Position numbers and translations under genes: made by a program
Part shown: one piece after another, positions 15,250 through 23,808 of the stretch
Layout: every line of letters begins with the position of its first letter
How positions within the stretch are numbered: the stretch's first letter is position 1
The notes under the pieces: generated by a model
What the model saw: the letters and a program-made list of their open reading frames with translations, nothing else
What the model was told of the DNA's origin: nothing
Databases searched by the model: none
Origin: an uncultured Bacteroidales bacterium
GTDB taxonomy: Bacteria > Bacteroidota > Bacteroidia > Bacteroidales > WCHB1-69
Direction: 5' to 3'
Length of the DNA: 52,399 nucleotides
Assembly: GCA_900317715.1 (NCBI GenBank)
Contig: ONHS01000009.1
Coordinates: 1-52,399, forward strand

Positions 15250-16191
15250 TTATCTCAACGTGAAATAGGTCTCACCGAGGAATTGATCGTCGGTGTAGAT
15301 TTGCACGCTGTACTGCCCCTTAATCGCTTTGTCATCAGACATCAAATTCCAGTTCAGGGTGATGTTTTCAGCTTTGCCCTTGTAGTTGACCACCGTCTTA
15401 CAAGAGTATTGCAAACGTTGGCCGTTGTGTACGAAGGAATAGGTGTCGCCGGAACCCATCGTCAGCACTTTGCCCGTTTCAGGGATAGCGATACGGCAAT
15501 AAACGTTCACGGGACCGGGCTCAATCAATGAGTTTTCACCCAACATCAAGGTCGTTTTGATGCGTTTCACCTTGTTGGCCTTTTCGGTCGGTTCTTCCGT
15601 GCCCTTGTTGCGCACTAAATAACCCGCACTCTTGATGTTATAGGCTTTGAACGTAGCCGCGTTGCTGATTTTCTGCGACAAATCATCATTGGCTTGTTGC
15701 ATGTTACGGGTCACCTCGCGTTCCTGCTCCAATGAAGCGCGCACCTGCTGGTTCTCTTCTTTCAACGCCTGATTTTCTTGATAGAGCTTGTCCATTTCCT
15801 TCACATATTCCTGGGAAATGTTCTGGAGACGGGCCAATTGTTTCTTAATACGATTGTAGTCAGCCTGTGAGTTGATCAACTTCTCGATTTCAGCGGCACC
15901 CGCCATAATGATGCTGTCCTTTTCGCTCAGTTGCTCAGACAGTTCGCCATATTGCTCTTTGATGCGCTCGTGCTCCGCCAAAAGAGCATCCAACTCGCTT
16001 TGTAACTCCACATTTTTCGTTTCCACCTCCGTATAAACCTTGTTCATGGTCGGTTTGGCAAAACGTGCAAAATAGATGGTAGTGCAGAGGAGAATTCCTG
16101 ACAAAACCCCTAATATGATCACCCATTTTTTCAAAGGGTTCTCTTGGTTCGTTGATTGACCTGCATAATTCATTGAATTCGTGCTTTCCAT
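15250..16191 (-). CDS. Membrane-anchored coiled-coil protein, unknown function
   Basis: 313 aa, not assigned to a named family. A short cytoplasmic N-terminus precedes one membrane helix (about residues 23-43, WVIILGVLSGILLCTTIYF). A long coiled coil of about 120 residues follows (LQSELDALLAEHERIKEQY to REVTRNMQQANDDL), and the last 125 residues form a beta-rich domain (AGYLVRNKG ... YSVQIYTDDQFLGETYFTLR). Similar proteins occur in many Bacteroidetes, sometimes mislabelled as chromosome partitioning proteins. It precedes nusB on the same strand with a 32-bp gap. Confidence 0.75.
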   Translation of the reverse strand: MESTNSMNYAGQSTNQENPLKKWVIILGVLSGILLCTTIYFARFAKPTMNKVYTEVETKNVELQSELDALLAEHERIKEQYGELSEQLSEKDSIIMAGAAEIEKLINSQADYNRIKKQLARLQNISQEYVKEMDKLYQENQALKEENQQVRASLEQEREVTRNMQQANDDLSQKISNAATFKAYNIKSAGYLVRNKGTEEPTEKANKVKRIKTTLMLGENSLIEPGPVNVYCRIAIPETGKVLTMGSGDTYSFVHNGQRLQYSCKTVVNYKGKAENITLNWNLMSDDKAIKGQYSVQIYTDDQFLGETYFTLR

Positions 16192-16258
16192 TTTAGTCTG
16201 TTTTTGAATTTTGAACGATAATAACGTATGAAGTGGAAATAAATTTTATTTTGTGAAA

Positions 16259-17905
16259 TTATTTTGTCTCTAAATATTGTCTTAACTCCTTCGGCAAATA
16301 GAACGTGTTGTTTTTGGGCATATAAACCACCACCGAGTTAAGGTCGATTCTCTTTTTGTTGACCGTGATGTAATTGTCGTAACTGTTGACCACCAACACA
16401 TTTTTCTTGTTTTTGACGGTCAGGCGGTAATTGTATTTATCCAAACTGTCGATTTGCACTTGAAAACCTTCAAAAACTTGCTGATGAGGAGCATAAATGT
16501 CTGCCGTAAGCTGAGCCAACTTTCCAGTCAGTCCCATTTGACGACACAGGTATTTGTGGACGTCAATGTTGGTGGGAACGCCCATAAGTCTATCATTGTT
16601 AGGATGATAGACGGCTAAAAAGACATTTTCGCCCGTGTGTCCGAAGGTGGTGAAACCGAAATAGGTGCGATTATACAGCACTTGGCTAAGCATCTTGCAC
16701 ATGGAAAGATTGCCTTTGCGCTCTTCCTTAGGGGTGGAGGATTTGTCGTAGTCATGAGCGGTGGAGAGATAGGTGATTTCGGAGGGTTGAGGGGTAAAAC
16801 CGAAGTAGGTCTCAAAAAGTTGCGGCCATTCGGAAGTCTCCACGGCTTTGAGCTTCTCGCCCATCGTCCAGTTGGAAAGCTTGTAATTGTCAATAGGGCT
16901 CATCAGCTGCTTCAACGACAATTTGTCATAGTGATCGTGGCTGGCTTTGGGGTTGCCGAGGGTCACCGCACCAGTGCCATGGTCGGGCAGGATGACGATC
17001 ACGGTTTCGCCGTTTTTCTTCGCAAAGTCGAGAGCCACGCCGCACGCCTTGTCGAATTCGATGAATTCGATGATGGCATTCTTGGCATCATTGTCGTGAG
17101 CGGCCCAATCGACCTTGCTGCCCTCTACCATCAGGAAGAACCCGTTCTCGTTTTTGGAAAGCAGGTCGATGGCCTTTTGAGTCATTTCGGCCAAGGACGG
17201 CGTTTGTTGTTTATCGGCTTCCAACCAGTAAGGCATGGAGGATTCGCCGAAGAGCGCCCAAACGGGAGCTTTAGAACAGTTTCTAAAACCTTGGATATCA
17301 TTAAGATAAACATTGTATCCCGTCTCTTTCAGGTCGTTTTGGAGATTCTCGGAAAGATATTGCACACCACCGCCCATCACCACATCTAAGTGGTTGTGAG
17401 CCATTTGCGGGGCAATCATGCCATATTTGCTGCGACCGTAGGTGTGAGCAGAGCAGTCAGCGGGGGTGGCATGCGGGAACTCGCAGGTGAAGACGAGTCC
17501 AGTTGCCTTGTGTTGCAGGATTTTGGCGGCTTCGAGCACGGTGGCCAGGGGCTGGTAAGCGCGGGTAGCATCCACGGGCACGAGGTCGTGGTCAGTGGCC
17601 ACAGGATAGGTGGAAACGAACCCTGTTTGGGAGGGCTGTCCAGAGACGTAGCACGAGGTAGTCGGAGCCGAATCACCGATAGGCGCATCGGAAGAGTGCG
17701 TACGCACGAGACCGCACACGTAAGGGTCTATGTTCAAGGTTGTTTGGGTGGAATCGAGATAGGTTTGATACCAACGGGCGGCGGAAAGCAGACTCGTGGA
17801 GGTACCGTCCGGGATCATCAGAATCACGTTTTTGATGGGCTTAGGTTGCGCCATCGCACATAACAACGTGATACTCAATAAACTGTAAAGAACGAAACGT
17901 TTCAT
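16259..17905 (-). CDS. Secreted alkaline phosphatase (PhoA family)
   Basis: 548 aa with a signal peptide (MKRFVLYSLLSITLLCAMAQ). Active-site features of the PhoA family are intact: metal ligand Asp33 in MIPDG, nucleophile Ser79 in GDSAPTTS, EGSKVDWAAHDND (Glu261, Asp266, His270), Asp308-His309 in LPDHGTGAV, and His423 in FGHTGENV. The enzyme hydrolyses phosphomonoesters in the periplasm or at the surface. The last about 120 residues extend beyond the usual fold. Monocistronic, with its own promoter box at 17928-17935. Confidence 0.92.
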   Translation of the reverse strand: MKRFVLYSLLSITLLCAMAQPKPIKNVILMIPDGTSTSLLSAARWYQTYLDSTQTTLNIDPYVCGLVRTHSSDAPIGDSAPTTSCYVSGQPSQTGFVSTYPVATDHDLVPVDATRAYQPLATVLEAAKILQHKATGLVFTCEFPHATPADCSAHTYGRSKYGMIAPQMAHNHLDVVMGGGVQYLSENLQNDLKETGYNVYLNDIQGFRNCSKAPVWALFGESSMPYWLEADKQQTPSLAEMTQKAIDLLSKNENGFFLMVEGSKVDWAAHDNDAKNAIIEFIEFDKACGVALDFAKKNGETVIVILPDHGTGAVTLGNPKASHDHYDKLSLKQLMSPIDNYKLSNWTMGEKLKAVETSEWPQLFETYFGFTPQPSEITYLSTAHDYDKSSTPKEERKGNLSMCKMLSQVLYNRTYFGFTTFGHTGENVFLAVYHPNNDRLMGVPTNIDVHKYLCRQMGLTGKLAQLTADIYAPHQQVFEGFQVQIDSLDKYNYRLTVKNKKNVLVVNSYDNYITVNKKRIDLNSVVVYMPKNNTFYLPKELRQYLETK

Positions 17906-17927
17906 TTCACCTATTTTTTAAAACGCG

Positions 17928-17935
17928 CAAAGATA
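17928..17935 (-). promoter_or_regulatory. Putative -7 box of the alkaline phosphatase gene
   Basis: TATCTTTG on the minus strand, 22 bp before the start at 17905; consensus match TAnnTTTG. Confidence 0.5.
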
Positions 17936-18085
17936 CACTTTTTTAGGATGCAATGGTTGAGGTTTTTCGCGCATAAAGGTTTATAGAAAAGTTAATTTTT
18001 GTATCGGAAATTGAACTGAGAACCCTGAGAAGCACTATTTGGAGGATTATAGCGTAAGATTCGTAGAGATGTTTTATGGGACATC

Positions 18086-19321
18086 TCAATTAGGGGTGGA
18101 TATGAAATGCTCTGATGGATAAGATCCGAGATGTTGTGGCGGAAAGTCGAAATAGAGAATCTTTACCAAAGAGCCCTCTATGTCTATAATGCCACTACCT
18201 TCAGGGCTAGATTTAGCATTGAATTCAAGCAAACAACAGTCGGGTCTCATATTCAGTTGATTCAGCGTGCTGATCTTCAGAATAGATTCATTGCAATAGT
18301 AACGATGCCCGAAATCCGACAAGGGAGTCAGAATATTGTTATCCAACCGAGCTATGAAAGTATGTTTTGGGGTGCTTACAATCAAATAGATGCGATTATC
18401 TACACAAAATGCCCCCTCAAATAACGTGTCACCATATTCATAGCCATCCATGTAGTAGCTGCTATAGTCATAGCTTGATGTCCCCGAAGTCACATCATAA
18501 ACAATGGTGTCATTATTGGGATAATTATCTGTGTAATAGCCATCAGGGAAACGAAAATTGGGTATTTCGGCACACATCGGATCACGAAGCATTGTATTGC
18601 GACGTCTTCGTCCACCTAACGACAAATCTTCACGACACTTTCTTATTTGGCATCGATGTACAAAATAGTAATAGCCATCTGTATTCAGAATGCGAATCGG
18701 TCTTCCTTTCCTATCATACTGTTTGTTAACGGGTTCCATCTGTGACCAACCGTTAGCGGTGTTAGTCTCCCATGTTATTTGTTTTTCAGTAAACCGAATC
18801 TGTTGTTGTCCTGCAGCCCAATAGCGATTGTCTTCAAAAGCTAGTTCTGAAACTTCTTGAACATAATGCCACGTCCATTGAGTTTCATCAAAAAAGTAAC
18901 CGCAAGGAGTTTCAAATTCTCTGTATGACACAGATGATTTCAGCCAAAGTGTGTCGTTTCGGACAAAGAGGTCTGCGGTATAGGACATGGGGTCGTTGAA
19001 TTTATCAGGCAATTTCACCTTGCGCGATGTGCCATCCTTTTCTGACACAGCCACCAAAATAGCCCCATCCCACCACTGTGATGGATTTTCTTTGTGATAA
19101 TTGACAAACAATTTCAGGAAGTAGTAGCCGTGGTATTTCACAGAATGACTTAACGGTGACATTTTATATACCATGGTAACACCGCTGTCGGACTCGATTT
19201 GTATCGGAATGTGTTTCCTTTCTATATTGAACTGCTGAGCATGCCCATTTAACACAAATCCGCATAGTAGAACAGCTAATACCAACACTATCAACCGGCT
19301 ATATCTATTCCTGTTTTTCAT
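18086..19321 (-). CDS. Secreted protein of unknown function
   Basis: 411 aa, not recognised. Signal peptide MKNRNRYSRLIVLVLAVLL to NGHAQ. The mature part is beta-rich with many Trp and Tyr (WDGAILVAVSEKDGTSRK, WTWHYVQEV), reminiscent of propeller-like or substrate-binding folds, but no motif identifies it. A TATTTTTG box at 19326-19333 ends only 4 bp before the ATG, so the mRNA may be leaderless. Upstream lies a 29-bp element (19365-19393) shared with the gene at 20279-21793, suggesting co-regulation. Confidence 0.7.
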   Translation of the reverse strand: MKNRNRYSRLIVLVLAVLLCGFVLNGHAQQFNIERKHIPIQIESDSGVTMVYKMSPLSHSVKYHGYYFLKLFVNYHKENPSQWWDGAILVAVSEKDGTSRKVKLPDKFNDPMSYTADLFVRNDTLWLKSSVSYREFETPCGYFFDETQWTWHYVQEVSELAFEDNRYWAAGQQQIRFTEKQITWETNTANGWSQMEPVNKQYDRKGRPIRILNTDGYYYFVHRCQIRKCREDLSLGGRRRRNTMLRDPMCAEIPNFRFPDGYYTDNYPNNDTIVYDVTSGTSSYDYSSYYMDGYEYGDTLFEGAFCVDNRIYLIVSTPKHTFIARLDNNILTPLSDFGHRYYCNESILKISTLNQLNMRPDCCLLEFNAKSSPEGSGIIDIEGSLVKILYFDFPPQHLGSYPSEHFISTPN

Positions 19322-19325
19322 ACTG

Positions 19326-19333
19326 CAAAAATA
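19326..19333 (-). promoter_or_regulatory. -7 box almost abutting the start of the gene at 19321
   Basis: TATTTTTG on the minus strand with only 4 bp between it and the ATG. Confidence 0.5.
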
Positions 19334-19364
19334 TACATTTCTATGATATAGGATGCAGAAAAAA

Positions 19365-19393
19365 CAAAAGGTTGCAGTAGGTAGGAATTTATT
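19365..19393 (-). promoter_or_regulatory. Conserved upstream element, copy 1
   Basis: 29 bp containing AAAAGGTTGCAGT and GGAATTTATT (plus-strand reading), 26 of 29 identical to 21861-21889. It is 32 bp upstream of the -7 box of the gene at 18086-19321, nearly the same distance as the other copy from its promoter. Confidence 0.5.
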
Positions 19394-19438
19394 TTTAAAA
19401 GTTGTGCCTCTCTACAAAAGTTAACGAACAATACAACA

Positions 19439-19464
19439 TAGAGACGCGATAAATCGCGTCTCTA
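19439..19464. repeat. GAGACGCGAT palindromic element, copy 1
   Basis: Perfect palindrome TAGAGACGCGAT / ATCGCGTCTCTA around a 2-nt centre. Member of the dispersed family also seen at 26495, 27769, 42838 and, degenerate, 34548. Confidence 0.85.
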
Positions 19465-19470
19465 CAAAAG

Positions 19471-19583
19471 TTTTTCCAGCGACTTTCCGTATTTTTGATG
19501 TTATTTTTCCAACGATTTTTTGCCGTAGTCATACATTTTTTCCAACGAATAATTGCAACTTCGTCGCACTTTTTCCAACGAAT
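19471..19583. repeat. 33-bp periodic repeat with TTTTTCCAACGAA core
   Basis: The core TTTTTCCARCGA begins at 19471, 19504, 19537 and 19570, exactly 33 bp apart, with unrelated sequence of about 20 bp between cores. Not a CRISPR array: the core is short and AT-rich and the period preserves a reading frame on both strands. Confidence 0.75.
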
Positions 19584-19753
19584 GACCAACGCTTCGTTTC
19601 CGAACTGTATATGTGTAAAGAAATCCCCGACATCACCTTTCATATCGTTGACAGTGAAGCACTTATAAGCTATTTCCCGCTTGCGCGACCACCCAACCGC
19701 CTAACAGCGCGAAGAGCAGACTTATAATGATCCTTTTCATTGTATGAAACTTA

Positions 19754-20242
19754 TTACCGCATCGCTTTCTCAATATACGCCTTCAGCGTCCCCTTGTTTT
19801 TCATTTTGAGAAGTTGCTCCGCGCCTTTGTCCTTGGGGAGCATCTTCTTGTACTGCTCATAGTAGTTGAGGGCGGTCTCCACGCCGGCATAACAGCCCTC
19901 CACCTGGTCGTCGTCCTTGTTTTGGATAGCGTACTGGGCCCAGCCGCCCAAGAAGAGAAGAAGCAGGTCGCCGTCCTCGAATTTCACCACATCGGTGTTA
20001 AGCACCATGTGTACGTCGGGCGTTCCCGTGAGCCACCACAATGCGTATGTGGCCACATCCTTGCGTTTCGAATCATTCGGCGAATGGGTTTTCAGCCAGT
20101 CGATGCAGTTCATCGCGTCCTGCGTGTACTTAGCATATTCGGATTTTTCGATGTCGCCGGGGATTGTGGGCACAACGAACTTCTGCGCGCTCACGCCTTG
20201 CATGAGGAGCAGACAAAGGGTAATAACTGTGAATTTTTTCAT
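19754..20242 (-). CDS. Small secreted protein of unknown function
   Basis: 162 aa from 20242, where MKKFTVITLCLLLMQGVSAQ makes a signal peptide; an upstream in-frame Met adds ten residues and lies on the promoter side. The mature protein is mostly helical (ALNYYEQYKKMLPKDKGAEQ; TPDVHMVLNTDVVKFEDGDL). No family recognised. A TATTTTTG box at 20270-20277 suggests its own promoter overlapping the end of the upstream gene. Confidence 0.75.
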   Translation of the reverse strand: MKKFTVITLCLLLMQGVSAQKFVVPTIPGDIEKSEYAKYTQDAMNCIDWLKTHSPNDSKRKDVATYALWWLTGTPDVHMVLNTDVVKFEDGDLLLLFLGGWAQYAIQNKDDDQVEGCYAGVETALNYYEQYKKMLPKDKGAEQLLKMKNKGTLKAYIEKAMR

Positions 20243-20278
20243 TTCAAATTGATTTATAAGTTTATGTTGCAAAAATAT

Positions 20279-21793
20279 TTATTCAAAATTGTGTTTGTAT
20301 TTGGAAATTTGGCGCGACTTTTTCCCTGCATGGAGAAACACCACACCGTCATCTTCCACGTAGAAAAGCGCGAACATGTGGGATTTAAGTGCTGAATAAT
20401 CTATCAGGAGTTCAGGGTTAGAGATGTTGCCACCACGGTCTAAGCAACAGTGCGCGGCGCATAATCCATCGAACTTGAGATCAGAAGTGAAAAATTTGGT
20501 GTCTGCAAAACTGTTTTGACCGGATTTTCCACGATAATTCTCAACGTTGTCTGTGAAAAACAGGTGTATCCGGTCATTGTGCATTAGAGCATTGTAAGAA
20601 AATAGTCTTCCGCGCAAAGTTCCTGGATTATGGGTGGTTTCAACCGAAGTCTGAGTTTTGTCAATGGTTTTAAACTGGGAAATATCACCGTTTTTGTCAG
20701 CAGAATGGATCAGAATGCTTCCTCCAGCGGAGAAGACCATAGTGATGCTGAACGTGGTATACATTTCTCCTAACAGAGCTACCGTGCCGTCAGAAAACTC
20801 GAAAAAATATCTGGGATAGACATTGAAATCTTCCGCCTTTTTTCCCGAGGGAGTATGTACATATTTGTAATAGGTGCTTGGAAAATCCTCATGGCTGATG
20901 TTCGCGGTAGTGAGCGGATTCATGTCGTAACGGACTATATAACAGCCTGCTTCCTTCTCTCCAAATTTTGGTGCATAGTAGCCTCCAATCATTACGTTGC
21001 CTTGTCGGGTAACCAACAATCTGCCGCACGAAAGGCTACCGAACTCCACTTGGAAATCTGTGGAATTGATTTCCCCGTACTCGCCACTTTCGAACAGGTG
21101 AAGAGTCTCATTCTTCCGCGATTTATCCTTCTCGTTCTCTTTGTTGAATGAAAGAATGGCTGTATATACTTTTGCATCGTTACTTACAGCGAAGTTGAAA
21201 ATTTCCAGCGTGTTGTTTTCGAATTCCAAATCCAAAGGGTTCTTCCAAAGCAGACCGTTCTCATCGAAGGTCATCACCATGGAACCCTTTAGACTGTTTG
21301 ATTTGGTGTTGGTGAGGAAAAGGGCTACTGCAGCTTTACTTTGGTCGGGAGAACGGGCGGACCAGCATCGGATATCCTCGGTCTTTTCAAGCGGGAATGT
21401 AAAAACCGCCTCCGGATTCCATTCGGCGGATTCAGCATCCTTGGGGTATGCATTCAGGTAGATGCCGTAAGTTTTAGTGTCATATTTGTAGCATTTGTAG
21501 ATGCATCGAATTTGTGTGGCATCTTCGTAAGCCAACAGCAGCTCGTATTCGGTGGGATGTTGCAGCACCAGCTGTTGTCCTTTTCCACTACTACCGGGAA
21601 TACTCACCAATGCCTCTTTGTCGGTGAAACGGGAGGAAAACAGAATGTAGTGCTGGTTGTCCGCACCGTCGAAGTAGCTGTTCACCGGCACCCCTCCAAC
21701 AACATTCTCAAAGAGCGTCTCTAAAGGTTTCTGCGCCATCATACTGCACCCAGCGAACAGTAACAAAACTGCGATAATCAGTGTTTTTTTCAT
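20279..21793 (-). CDS. Secreted lipoprotein of unknown function
   Basis: 504 aa. The signal sequence MKKTLIIAVLLLFAGCS has a lipobox (LFAGC, Cys about residue 16). The rest is beta-rich with propeller-like spacing (YILFSSRFTDKEALVSIPG, YTAILSFNKENEKDKSR, GTVALLGEMYTTFSI), but no family can be named. A -7 box (TATTTTTG) is at 21820-21827 and the 29-bp element shared with 19365-19393 is at 21861-21889. Together with the gene at 18086-19321 it may belong to one regulon. Confidence 0.7.
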   Translation of the reverse strand: MKKTLIIAVLLLFAGCSMMAQKPLETLFENVVGGVPVNSYFDGADNQHYILFSSRFTDKEALVSIPGSSGKGQQLVLQHPTEYELLLAYEDATQIRCIYKCYKYDTKTYGIYLNAYPKDAESAEWNPEAVFTFPLEKTEDIRCWSARSPDQSKAAVALFLTNTKSNSLKGSMVMTFDENGLLWKNPLDLEFENNTLEIFNFAVSNDAKVYTAILSFNKENEKDKSRKNETLHLFESGEYGEINSTDFQVEFGSLSCGRLLVTRQGNVMIGGYYAPKFGEKEAGCYIVRYDMNPLTTANISHEDFPSTYYKYVHTPSGKKAEDFNVYPRYFFEFSDGTVALLGEMYTTFSITMVFSAGGSILIHSADKNGDISQFKTIDKTQTSVETTHNPGTLRGRLFSYNALMHNDRIHLFFTDNVENYRGKSGQNSFADTKFFTSDLKFDGLCAAHCCLDRGGNISNPELLIDYSALKSHMFALFYVEDDGVVFLHAGKKSRQISKYKHNFE

Positions 21794-21819
21794 TTCTCTA
21801 GTGTTTGATTTTGAAAATG

Positions 21820-21827
21820 CAAAAATA
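21820..21827 (-). promoter_or_regulatory. Putative -7 box of the lipoprotein gene at 20279-21793
   Basis: TATTTTTG on the minus strand, 26 bp before the start. Confidence 0.5.
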
Positions 21828-21860
21828 GTTTATTCTCTGATATATATGATACAAACATGT

Positions 21861-21889
21861 CAAAAGGTTGCAGTGGGCTGGAATTTATT
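21861..21889 (-). promoter_or_regulatory. Conserved upstream element, copy 2
   Basis: 26 of 29 bases match 19365-19393; located 34 bp upstream of the -7 box at 21820-21827. Confidence 0.5.
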
Positions 21890-21928
21890 CCGAAGGAAGC
21901 AATTGCGACACTGTCAGAAAGTAACTTG

Positions 21929-22207
21929 TTAATTTGCTTCTCCATAAATCAAATACTTTGTTTCGTTCAGTTCGTTGATGAAATAGGGGTTCTTCAGGGA
22001 ATATTCGGTTAAAAGATCCACATCCCTATGGATTTCGTCCTCTAACGCAATTTGTAAGTCCAACAAAAGTTCGCTTCTTTCCAACGGATCCATTGACGGG
22101 TCATAATTCACCAAAAAATCCACATCACTGGCTGAATTAAACCTGTCTGTAAGAACAGAGCCAAACAGGTAAGCATTTTTCACCTTATGCAAGGCAAGAA
22201 TATTCAC
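21929..22207 (-). CDS. MNT-type nucleotidyltransferase (MntA-like), orphan
   Basis: 92 aa, GTG start at 22207. The minimal nucleotidyltransferase motif is present: GSVLTDRFNSASDVDFLV (GS and the metal-binding DxD) and a third Asp in DVDLL about 45 residues on. Such proteins are usually antitoxins that AMPylate a HEPN toxin (HepT/MntA pairs). No HEPN partner gene adjoins it; it instead follows the S41 protease gene by 4 bp on the same strand. The protein may be an orphan or act on a partner elsewhere. Confidence 0.85.
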   Translation of the reverse strand: MNILALHKVKNAYLFGSVLTDRFNSASDVDFLVNYDPSMDPLERSELLLDLQIALEDEIHRDVDLLTEYSLKNPYFINELNETKYLIYGEAN

Positions 22208-22211
22208 TACA

Positions 22212-23624
22212 TTATTTTATTACCATCTTAACCACCTCTTCGACACCTCTATCCCCGAAATCCATTTCCTCATCGGGTGCAATTCCGTTCGAGCAGTCAC
22301 GATTGCGCATGTCAAAGCTTCTGAACGTGTTGATCATGCAGATGATGCCCGAGGGGAGCGGCACCACAAGCGGCTGGCCAGTAGCACCTGCGGTGGTGTT
22401 TCCCACAACGCACACGTTAGGACTTTGCACGAGCTGCATGACGAAACCCTCTGCGGCGGAGGCGGTGCGCGGACCGACTAAAACGAACACTTTCCCGTGA
22501 TACCGTTGCGAGTCCGGGTTTCCGTTCGCCACCGTAGTTGCTTGGATGGTATCAAACGCATTATTGAACAGATGCGGACAATAGACCCGTTTGGTATATT
22601 CATCCATAGATTCAGGATCCCCATACAGCATTCTCGCAGCCGCCCAAGCTCTGTAAGCGGAATTGTTAACTCGAGGCAACAACACTCCTGATAACATAAT
22701 CGAATCTTTATCAACAAGATAAGACGTTATGGGAGAGTACGCTCTGCCGTCACCGCCTGGATTGTTGCGCAAATCCAAAACGAAATTGTTATGCTGGTTA
22801 ATGGTGGAGAAATGCTTCATGAACGTGTCCACCGTGGCCGCATTGCAATCGTCGATGCGCAGATATGTAGCATCTTGTGCCGGTAAATCCATAAAAAGAT
22901 TATTATTTCCAGCCAAGTTTTCGCTTTCCGTCCCCATCCAATGGTATTTCGACTGTTCCTCTTCCTGCTCTTTCGATGGAGAAAAATGCCAGTCGTAACC
23001 AATCGACAGCTTTTGGGGGCCTTTTTTCGTTTTCACCTCCATTTCCAGCTTCGTGTTATAGCTTTTCGGTTGGAAAATCATGGGATGGGTGGCATTCGGC
23101 GTAAACATCGCCGCCTCAAGCAAGGTCTCTTGATTGGTGCAAGAGAGCAATGGCACTACATTTTGCGTAAACCATTCTACCGCTGGCATGCCGTTAATAC
23201 GGACGATTTCATCCCCAACCGAAACCTTGTCGGCGTATTGGGAACTGATATTGCGGATGTAAATTCTGCCGTCGCGACACTCTGTCTGCAGCCGTATCAT
23301 CGCCAACGAAGGAAACAGCTGTTGAGGCATCATGCAGTAAGTGTGACTGTTATGGAAATGTGCCAAGAATTCCTGCATCGTCAGGTAGTGTTCAAAATCG
23401 TCCTTCGTCCGCTGAATTTTAGGAATGTAGGCGGCATAGAGACTGTCCATGTTCAGCCCCTGACAATGCTCCATATTGGCGAAGTTGTAGGACAACTTTT
23501 TCCAAGCCATAGAAAGTTCGTATGCCTTCTGCTCCGGTGTGAGCGTGTTGGGAACCTCCTGTGCCCAAACAAAGCAAAATGGGAGCAGAAACAGGAGGGT
23601 TAATTTGATGGCGGTGTTTTCCAT
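22212..23624 (-). CDS. S41 family C-terminal-processing-like peptidase
   Basis: 470 aa from 23624 (signal peptide MENTAIKLTLLFLLPFCFVWAQ); an earlier in-frame Met adds nine residues without signal character. A degenerate PDZ-like part (VSVGDEIVRINGMPAVEW) precedes the tail-specific protease domain (FVLDLRNNPGGDGRAYSP) and the catalytic Ser in GPRTASAAEGF near residue 387. The conserved GxTTAGATG segment follows. Exported, so it probably acts in the periplasm or outside. The substrate is unknown. Confidence 0.88.
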   Translation of the reverse strand: MENTAIKLTLLFLLPFCFVWAQEVPNTLTPEQKAYELSMAWKKLSYNFANMEHCQGLNMDSLYAAYIPKIQRTKDDFEHYLTMQEFLAHFHNSHTYCMMPQQLFPSLAMIRLQTECRDGRIYIRNISSQYADKVSVGDEIVRINGMPAVEWFTQNVVPLLSCTNQETLLEAAMFTPNATHPMIFQPKSYNTKLEMEVKTKKGPQKLSIGYDWHFSPSKEQEEEQSKYHWMGTESENLAGNNNLFMDLPAQDATYLRIDDCNAATVDTFMKHFSTINQHNNFVLDLRNNPGGDGRAYSPITSYLVDKDSIMLSGVLLPRVNNSAYRAWAAARMLYGDPESMDEYTKRVYCPHLFNNAFDTIQATTVANGNPDSQRYHGKVFVLVGPRTASAAEGFVMQLVQSPNVCVVGNTTAGATGQPLVVPLPSGIICMINTFRSFDMRNRDCSNGIAPDEEMDFGDRGVEEVVKMVIK

Positions 23625-23731
23625 AATATGATGGTTGTTAATTTGTTTCATTTTCCCCGCAGACGGGAGAGACGAATTGTACCTTGTTGAATGATTTTTT
23701 CTTTAAATGTTTGGTGTATATAAATTTTTTG

Positions 23732-23739
23732 TATTTTTG
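23732..23739 (+). promoter_or_regulatory. Putative promoter of the Abi gene
   Basis: TATTTTTG -7 box with a TTG at 23711-23713, 18 bp upstream, close to the Bacteroidetes -33/-7 spacing. Confidence 0.5.
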
Positions 23740-23808
23740 CGCCCAACAAGCTTGCCCCGCTTCCCACAGAACAGCGCGCTTAGGGTAAGCCTTTTTTTTA
23801 CTATAGCG

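Larger units (their letters stand above)
19395..19740 (-). pseudogene. Decayed secreted-protein gene with 11-residue repeats
   Basis: At 19663-19740 a small frame encodes only a signal peptide (MKRIIISLLFALLGGWVVAQ) and stops. A one-base shift at its end joins it to REIAYKCFTVNDMKGDV, which continues as the open frame 19395-19643 (82 aa). That frame contains four 11-residue units each starting RWKK or RWKN, from a 33-bp period in the DNA. The best reading is a frameshifted remnant whose rest was replaced by repeat DNA; translation of the second part is doubtful. On the opposite strand the same repeat reads FFQR every 11 residues. Confidence 0.5.

Noticed and set aside
19471..19583. CRISPR array
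   Set aside because: Regular 33-bp period but the repeated core is only about 13 bp and AT-rich, spacers would be 20 bp, and no cas gene is present.
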